64,000 nt of DNA. Origin: Mesorhizobium waimense (GTDB lineage: Bacteria > Pseudomonadota > Alphaproteobacteria > Rhizobiales > Rhizobiaceae). The notes beneath the pieces were generated by a model. It ran no database searches. It had not been told where the DNA came from and worked only from the letters and a program-made list of their open reading frames with translations. Shown here piece by piece: positions 59,048-64,000 of the stretch. The DNA lies in NCBI RefSeq assembly GCF_003601975.1, contig NZ_QZWZ01000018.1, positions 62,001-126,000 on the forward strand. Direction: 5' to 3'. The number at the start of each line of letters is the position of its first letter. Positions within the stretch are counted from its first letter, which is position 1. Both the position numbers and the translations under genes were made by a program.

Positions 59048-60335
59048 GCGCGCACCGCTCAGCGCGGCGTTCACGCGCGAAGGCGTGGCGACGGCGATCG
59101 CGGCACTGCTGTTCACCGTCATCCTGGTGTCCTTCCGGCCCTTCCAGCCGGCCGGCGCCGCGCTCACCGGCGAAGGCGGCGACATCGTCAACCAGCTCGG
59201 CTTCTCGTCGCTCGGGGCGATCTCGATCTTCTCGCTGATGGCCTTCGCCGACCCGCGCGTGGTGCGCTCGCTGCTCAACCCGTCCTGGATGCTGATGCTG
59301 GGCTGCTTCATGCTGTCGGTCATAATGGCGACCGACCCATCGTCGGCGATGCGCGCGGCATCCTTCACGTTGATCGGCATCCTGACGATGGCGACGATCC
59401 TGGTGCTGCCGCGCGACGGCGAGGCTTTCTCGAAAGTCATCATCTTCACCGCCATCGTCGTCATGGGCCTCTCCTACCTCGGCCTCATCGCCTTTCCGCA
59501 CGAGGCCATGCACACGGCCGACTCGCAGGAGCCGGAGCATGCCGGCCTGTGGCGCGGTGTGTTTACGCACAAGAACATCGCCGGGCCGATCATGGCCTGC
59601 TTCAGCTTTGCCGGCCTCTATCTCTACCGGCGCGGGCAGCGCTGGTGGGGCGCGATAATCTTCTGCGCGGCGATGATCTTCATGCTGCACACCGGCTCCA
59701 AGACGACGGCAGGCCTGGTGCCGTTCTCGATCCTGATCGTGGTGCTGCCGAGCCTGATCGGCATGCGGCTCGGCACGCCGATCCTGTTTGCGGCGGCGAT
59801 CATCGCCACGGCGGTCGGCACGCTGGGTATCGTCTTCCTGGCGCCGGTGAAGCATCTGGCGGCGATCTATCTTCCCGATCTGACCTATACCGGACGCACC
59901 ACGCTGTGGGAGTTCGCCGGCGACATGCTGGCGAAGAAGCCCTGGACCGGCTACGGCTATGAGAGCTTCTGGGGGACGCCGCTGCTGCTCAACCAGGACC
60001 AGCCCTTCGACCGGCCCTGGGACATCAGAACCATCGTGCACGGCCATGACGGTTATCTCGACATTGCCGTGCTGATGGGTATCCCGGCGCTTTGCGTTGC
60101 GGTCTACACTTTCCTCATCGCGCCGCTGCGTGACTACATGCGCATCCCGCTGCGCAAGGAGAACATCTACCTTGGCGACTTCTTCATGATGGTGGTGCTG
60201 TTCGCGGCGCTGAACGCCTTCCTGGAAAGCTTCTTCTTCCACCGCGGCGACCCGGTCTGGCTGTTCTTCGTGCTCGGCGTGCTTGGCCTGCGGCAAGTGT
60301 CGCTGCGGCCGATCGCGGTGCGGCGTCCTTCCTGA
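59016..60335 (+). CDS. O-antigen ligase/polymerase (WaaL/Wzy-like)
   Basis: 439 residues with about ten membrane helices. The periplasmic loop carries WRGVFTHKNIAGPIMACFSF, the ligase/Wzy signature, then TGYGYESFWGTP and TIVHGHDGYLDIAVLMGIPA with a conserved His. Either polymerises repeat units or ligates them to a carrier; in this cluster, which has Wzx and Wzz-like proteins, a polymerase role fits well. ATG 59016 chosen; it starts inside the GT2 gene. Confidence 0.88.
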   Translation: MSNTGSLRRTERAPLSAAFTREGVATAIAALLFTVILVSFRPFQPAGAALTGEGGDIVNQLGFSSLGAISIFSLMAFADPRVVRSLLNPSWMLMLGCFMLSVIMATDPSSAMRAASFTLIGILTMATILVLPRDGEAFSKVIIFTAIVVMGLSYLGLIAFPHEAMHTADSQEPEHAGLWRGVFTHKNIAGPIMACFSFAGLYLYRRGQRWWGAIIFCAAMIFMLHTGSKTTAGLVPFSILIVVLPSLIGMRLGTPILFAAAIIATAVGTLGIVFLAPVKHLAAIYLPDLTYTGRTTLWEFAGDMLAKKPWTGYGYESFWGTPLLLNQDQPFDRPWDIRTIVHGHDGYLDIAVLMGIPALCVAVYTFLIAPLRDYMRIPLRKENIYLGDFFMMVVLFAALNAFLESFFFHRGDPVWLFFVLGVLGLRQVSLRPIAVRRPS

Positions 60336-60408
60336 TCGCTCCTCGGGCGAGGGCTTTCCCGTCCCGCCGCGAGCGTCTATTGAGAGCCATCTTCGCGGAG
60401 GTTCTTCA

Positions 60409-61224
60409 ATGACGATCAGGCTCGTTCTCGCCGGCTGCGGCAATATGGGTTACGCCATGCTTGCGGGCTGGCTGAAATCCGGCAAGCTTCCTGCGGCAGC
60501 AGTCTTCGTTGTCGAGCCCAATGACGATCTGCGCAAGCGTGCCGAAGCACTGGGCTGCGACGCTGCGGCCGATGCCAAAGCCATTCCGGCGGATGCGGTG
60601 CCAGCGCTTGTCGTCATCGCCGTCAAACCGCAAGTGATCCGCGACGTGGCCGCCGCCTACAAGCGCTTTGGCGATGGTCGCACCACCTTCGTCAGCATCG
60701 CCGCCGGCACGGCAATTGCCACTTTCGAGGCGATCCTCGGCGATCGCGCGCCGATCGTGCGCTGCATGCCGAACACGCCGGCGGCCATCGGCAAGGGCAT
60801 GATGGTGGTGTTTTCCAACCCGCTGGTTTCCGACGATGCCAAGCGTTTCGTCGCCGACCTGCTGTCGGCGAGCGGGGAAGTGGCCAGCATCGAAGACGAG
60901 AGCCTGATGGACGCGGTGACGGCGGTGTCCGGCTCCGGGCCGGCCTATATCTTCCATTTCATCGAGGCGCTGACGGTTGCCGCCGAGAAGGCCGGGCTGC
61001 CGACTAAAACCGCCAAGCTGCTCGCCATGCAGACCGTCTATGGCGCCGCATCGCTGGCCGCCGAAAGCGGCGAGGAACCGGGCCTGCTGCGCCAGCAAGT
61101 CACCAGCCCAAACGGCACCACGGCCGCGGCGCTTGCCGTGCTGATGGGCGAGGAGCGGCTGACCAAACTCCTCACCGAGGCGGTGGAAGCGGCGCGGCTG
61201 CGGTCAATAGAGTTGGGGAAGTAA
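60409..61224 (+). CDS. proC: Pyrroline-5-carboxylate reductase
   Basis: 271 residues. Last step of proline synthesis. VLAGCGNMGYAMLAGWL Rossmann start, AVKPQVIRDVAAAY, RCMPNTPAAIGKGM, AVSGSGPAYIFHFIEAL and VTSPNGTTAAALAVL are the standard signatures. GGAGG ribosome site before the ATG at 60409. Normal length. Confidence 0.96.
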   Translation: MTIRLVLAGCGNMGYAMLAGWLKSGKLPAAAVFVVEPNDDLRKRAEALGCDAAADAKAIPADAVPALVVIAVKPQVIRDVAAAYKRFGDGRTTFVSIAAGTAIATFEAILGDRAPIVRCMPNTPAAIGKGMMVVFSNPLVSDDAKRFVADLLSASGEVASIEDESLMDAVTAVSGSGPAYIFHFIEALTVAAEKAGLPTKTAKLLAMQTVYGAASLAAESGEEPGLLRQQVTSPNGTTAAALAVLMGEERLTKLLTEAVEAARLRSIELGK

Positions 61225-61234
61225 CCCGATCGCT

Positions 61235-61627
61235 CTACGCAAGGTCAGTGCGCGAAAAGTCATTTCCCTTGTACAGAAGCGGGACACTGCGGCTTGTGGC
61301 GCAGGCGTAGGACAGGCAATCGGCAAGGTTGAGCTGGGCGGGGTGCCCGCGTCCCTTGCCATATTCCGAAAAGGCCTGGCCCGCGAGCCTGGCTTCACCG
61401 GCGCCGATCGGCACGATCTCGATTTCAGCTTCGCTTAGAAACGCCTCAATCGCCGCTTGCGCGACAACCGGTTCGACGGCAAGCATCGTGGACAGCCGCA
61501 TTGCCGCTTCAAGCACCACCAGTGCCGAGGTCAGCCTGCTCGGTGCTTGCTCGATCCGGCCGCTCCATGCCCCGGCATCCTCTTCTCCCGACAGGATCGC
61601 GACGACCACCGAGGTGTCGACGAACAT
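61235..61627 (-). CDS. vapC: PIN-domain toxin VapC-like
   Basis: 130 residues from the ATG at 61627, which shares one base with the antitoxin stop (TGATG). Acidic active-site residues are visible: Asp in MFVDTSVVVAIL, Glu in LVVLEAAM, Asp in LNLADCLSYA, and late Asp in YKGNDFSRTDL. PIN toxins cut RNA, often tRNA. An upstream ATG at 61642 would add five residues. Convergent with proC. Confidence 0.9.
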   Translation of the reverse strand: MFVDTSVVVAILSGEEDAGAWSGRIEQAPSRLTSALVVLEAAMRLSTMLAVEPVVAQAAIEAFLSEAEIEIVPIGAGEARLAGQAFSEYGKGRGHPAQLNLADCLSYACATSRSVPLLYKGNDFSRTDLA

Positions 61628-61869
61628 CAGGAATGACCCCACATCCCGTCGATCTCATCCTTGCCCATAACCCTGCCGCCCTCGCCCGCCTTGGCCTTGA
61701 AGCCGTCGGAAATGGCTGCGAGCCGTTCGGCCAGGGGGATGCGTTCGCGCTCCCGCTGCAATTCGGATTCAAGCGCTTCAATGACTGCCTCGGTCATCGA
61801 AATCTTGCGCTTGGCGGCGAGCTGCTCTGCCAGTTCGCGTGCACGCGGATCCCTGATCTGAAGATTCAT
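61627..61869 (-). CDS. vapB: VapB-like antitoxin (Rv0623/PSK type)
   Basis: 80 residues. MNLQIRDPRARELAEQLAAK and KISMTEAVIEALESELQRER form the DNA-binding N-terminus typical of PSK-type VapB proteins; the C-terminal AKAGEGGRVMGKDEIDGMWG contacts the toxin. Start ATG 61869; a longer frame to 61941 runs through the promoter. Co-expressed with the PIN toxin. Confidence 0.88.
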   Translation of the reverse strand: MNLQIRDPRARELAEQLAAKRKISMTEAVIEALESELQRERERIPLAERLAAISDGFKAKAGEGGRVMGKDEIDGMWGHS

Positions 61870-61910
61870 CTCGCTAACCTCAGCCGCCCTGTCACTACAA
61901 TATAGAGAGT

Positions 61911-61922
61911 TTGTCATGACAA
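61911..61922. promoter_or_regulatory. vapBC operator candidate
   Basis: Perfect 12-mer palindrome TTGTCATGACAA about 40 nt upstream of the vapB ATG. On the minus strand it is followed by CTCTCTATATTG, a possible -10 region, so it overlaps the promoter. TGCCA (61923-61927) / TGGCA (61936-61940) adds an outer dyad. VapB-type proteins self-regulate through such sites. Confidence 0.5.
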
Positions 61923-61979
61923 TGCCAGTGCGGCATGGCACTTCATCGGAAGGACCATCCTTGGTCGGTTCGCCGAGCC

Positions 61980-63293
61980 TCAGGCTCCGTACAACATCTC
62001 GTCCTGCAGGCGGCGCAAGGCAAAGAGCCTGGTCGTCTGGTCGGGTGCGGCGTTGTCGGCGGTCAGCAATTCGCCCTTTTTGACCGGTCTCAGCACCTTG
62101 CCGCCCTCGAGCAGTCCGACGGGCACGGCGCGATGCGCGCGGGCCTCGCCGACGGTCATGGTCCAGGACCGGTAGCAGGTCTCGCCGATGGCGTCGAAAC
62201 TCTCGCCGGCGACGAGATCGCGCTTGGCGACCGCGCAGACCTCGGCCACAGGCTTCGGCAGCGGCACCATGTCGGGCCGGCCGTGCAGCACGATGCGGGC
62301 GGCGGTCAGCGGCACCTCCAGCGAGGTCAAATGATAGGGCCGGAAGAAGCTGTAATAGGGGCCGTGGCCGATGTGGAGATCGTCCATTCGCTCGATGATG
62401 CGCGGGTGCGTCGCCTCGACGATGACGAAGACGCCGGGCGCGACGCCCTTGCCGACCGTGTAGTCGACGACGCCCTTCTTGGAGAGAATGCCGCCATCAG
62501 CCTTCGGGATCAGCACCTTGGCCAGTTCATCGCGGTCGGCCTTCGGGCCGTGCATGCCTGGAACATCGGGCACCAGCCCGGTGGCGTTGGCGATGGCGCA
62601 CATCTCGACCATGGTCTTTGAGCCGTCGACGAACTCGACCAGCATGCGCGGGTTCATGTTGCGACGGATCGCTTCCTCGCGATAGTCGTCAGGCACGGCG
62701 TCGTGGTTGAGCGGGTTGTTCTTGCCCTTGCCGGCCGAGACGATGGTGTAGCCGAGCGCGGCGGCAAACTCGATCAGTTCCATGCAACTTGATGGCTCAT
62801 CACCGGCGCCGACCGAATAGACGACGCCCAGCCGGTCGGCCTGCTGCTTGAGATAGCAGCCGATGGTGACGTCGGCCTCGACATTCATCATCACCAGATG
62901 CTTGCCATGCTCCATCGCCTTCAGGTCGAAATCGGCGGCGACGCCGGGCTTGCCGGTGGCATCGATAACGACGTCGATCAGTGGACTGGTCACCAGCATC
63001 TCGTTCGAGGTGATGGCGATTTTTCCATTCTCGATCGCCGCGGTGACTTTCGAAGCCGTGTCCGCTTCCACCGCCATCGCCTCGTCGCCATAAGCGATGC
63101 GGATGGCGTCACGGGCGGTGTGCGGACGCCTGGTCGACACCGCGCAGACCGAAATGCCCGGCATCAGCATGCCTTGCGTCACCAGATCGGTGCCCATTTC
63201 GCCGGAACCGATGACGCCGATGCGCACCGGCCGGCCTTCGCTGGCGCGCCTGGCGAGGTCGCGGGCAAGCCCGGTCAGGGCGACATTTGTCAT
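61980..63293 (-). CDS. NAD-binding dehydrogenase with SAF domain
   Basis: 437 residues. N-terminal homoserine-dehydrogenase-like Rossmann fold (RIGVIGSGEMGTDLVTQGML; VVIDATGKPGVAADFDL) and a C-terminal SAF domain (CAVAKRDLVAGESFDAIGET, VPVGLLEGGKVLRPVKKGEL). Related proteins act on sugar acids or polyols, but the reaction here cannot be named. Divergent from an SDR gene, so the two may act in one pathway. Confidence 0.85.
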   Translation of the reverse strand: MTNVALTGLARDLARRASEGRPVRIGVIGSGEMGTDLVTQGMLMPGISVCAVSTRRPHTARDAIRIAYGDEAMAVEADTASKVTAAIENGKIAITSNEMLVTSPLIDVVIDATGKPGVAADFDLKAMEHGKHLVMMNVEADVTIGCYLKQQADRLGVVYSVGAGDEPSSCMELIEFAAALGYTIVSAGKGKNNPLNHDAVPDDYREEAIRRNMNPRMLVEFVDGSKTMVEMCAIANATGLVPDVPGMHGPKADRDELAKVLIPKADGGILSKKGVVDYTVGKGVAPGVFVIVEATHPRIIERMDDLHIGHGPYYSFFRPYHLTSLEVPLTAARIVLHGRPDMVPLPKPVAEVCAVAKRDLVAGESFDAIGETCYRSWTMTVGEARAHRAVPVGLLEGGKVLRPVKKGELLTADNAAPDQTTRLFALRRLQDEMLYGA

Positions 63294-63492
63294 ACAAGAA
63301 AATCCACACTTTTGGCCTTAGCCCGCAATACAGGGAACGATCCCCGTTTGCCAACAAAACCAGCCGCACATGGCAATTTCCTGCGCGCGCTTTGCAGAAT
63401 CCGAACAGATTTTGCGCAGCGATTTGCAGGCTTCTGGCTTTCGTAGCGCGACCGGCTAATGTTCGGGAAGGGAGACTTCCAGGGAGGACGAC

Positions 63493-64000
63493 ATGACAGC
63501 GGAATTCACGCCGAAATTCGATCTGGCCGGCAAGGTGGTGCTGGTCACCGGCGCCTCGCGCGGCATCGGGCGCGCCTGCGCGCTGGCCTGCGCCGGTTCC
63601 GGCGCCGACATGATCGTCGGTGTGCGCAGCGCTGCCGACGGCGCGGAGCTTGTCGCCGAAATCGAGCGCATCGGCCGCCGGGCGCTGGCCGTGCAGATGG
63701 ATCTCACCGATCTGGGTACGGTGCGAAAGGCAGTCGCCGAGGCGCACGCCGCCTTCGGCCGCATCGACGTTCTGGTCAACAATGTCGGGCTCGGGCCGGA
63801 AAACCTGGCGGAGAACGTCACGGAGGAAGATTTCGACCTGACCGTCAACGTCAACCTCAAGGGCACGTTCTTCACCACGCAAGCAGTTGCAAAACTGATG
63901 ATCGCGCAGAAATCCGGGCGCATCATCAACATCAGTTCCCAGGCCGGCACCGTGACGCTGAAGGGCGAAGCGATCTATTGCATGAGCAAGGCGGCAATCA
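63493..64000 (+). CDS. SDR family oxidoreductase, cut by window end
   Basis: 169 codons visible, 3' end missing. VVLVTGASRGIGRACALACA cofactor loop, DLTDLGTVR, LVNNVGLGPENLAENVTEED, NVNLKGTFFTTQAVAKLMIA, INISSQAGTV and the start of the YCMSK active site. GGGAGG ribosome site before the ATG at 63493. Divergent from the SAF dehydrogenase across 199 bp. Confidence 0.92.
   Translation, partial: MTAEFTPKFDLAGKVVLVTGASRGIGRACALACAGSGADMIVGVRSAADGAELVAEIERIGRRALAVQMDLTDLGTVRKAVAEAHAAFGRIDVLVNNVGLGPENLAENVTEEDFDLTVNVNLKGTFFTTQAVAKLMIAQKSGRIINISSQAGTVTLKGEAIYCMSKAAI

Overview
The window looks like a chromosomal segment of a Mesorhizobium-type alphaproteobacterium (Hyphomicrobiales, Phyllobacteriaceae). 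It is GC-rich with strong G/C third-position bias. It carries family markers typical of that group: a DUF768 protein, two DUF1127 small proteins, a PdhS-type histidine kinase, a RamB/ScfR regulator beside isocitrate lyase, and a tRNA-His without an encoded G at -1. No plasmid, phage or symbiosis-island signature dominates. Assignment to species is not possible from sequence reading alone.

Layout. 1-6.8 kb: DUF1127 and LysR divergent pair, CHASE4-GGDEF-EAL protein, xseA, self-processing P1 peptidase, DUF768. 7.3-14.9 kb: one leftward operon for a peptide-type ABC importer (binding protein, two permeases, two ATPases) with an embedded metal-dependent amidohydrolase and a terminal IclR regulator. 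14.9-17.3 kb: a gene-poor stretch with a second DUF1127 gene, three look-alike terminators, a possible 52-residue ORF, a frameshifted DUF4238 remnant, tRNA-His, and a probable small RNA with three CCUCCUCCC motifs (cuckoo/CcsR type). 17.3-26.3 kb: phasin, a 1299-residue PdhS-like kinase behind a perfect CtrA box, acetoacetyl-CoA synthetase, AsmA-like protein. 26.3-31.8 kb: polyamine importer potFGHI and a DMT exporter. 31.9-36.3 kb: RamB-like regulator, small membrane protein, aceA, a small downstream protein and a degenerate receiver protein. 36.3-42.8 kb: HAD hydrolase, puuA-puuB-like pair, SH3 protein, an abbreviated Mur-ligase-like protein, an SDR. 43.1-47.2 kb: zwf-pgl-edd, the upper Entner-Doudoroff operon. 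47.2-50.9 kb: VWA protein, GlxA-type regulator, folD. 51.1-60.3 kb: a compact surface-polysaccharide locus (Wzz-like, flippase, four glycosyltransferases, Wzy/ligase-like). 60.4-64 kb: proC, vapBC, a SAF-domain dehydrogenase and a divergent SDR cut by the window edge.

How parts fit together. Several modules handle carbon entry and storage: phasin and acetoacetyl-CoA synthetase (PHB turnover), RamB-aceA (glyoxylate shunt), zwf-pgl-edd (sugar catabolism and NADPH), and Pot plus Puu (polyamine uptake and degradation). Regulatory interest centres on the cuckoo-like RNA and DUF1127 genes, the CtrA-controlled kinase, and palindromes in front of the peptide importer, aceA and vapBC. All functional calls rest on motif recognition by eye. 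No database search was run.
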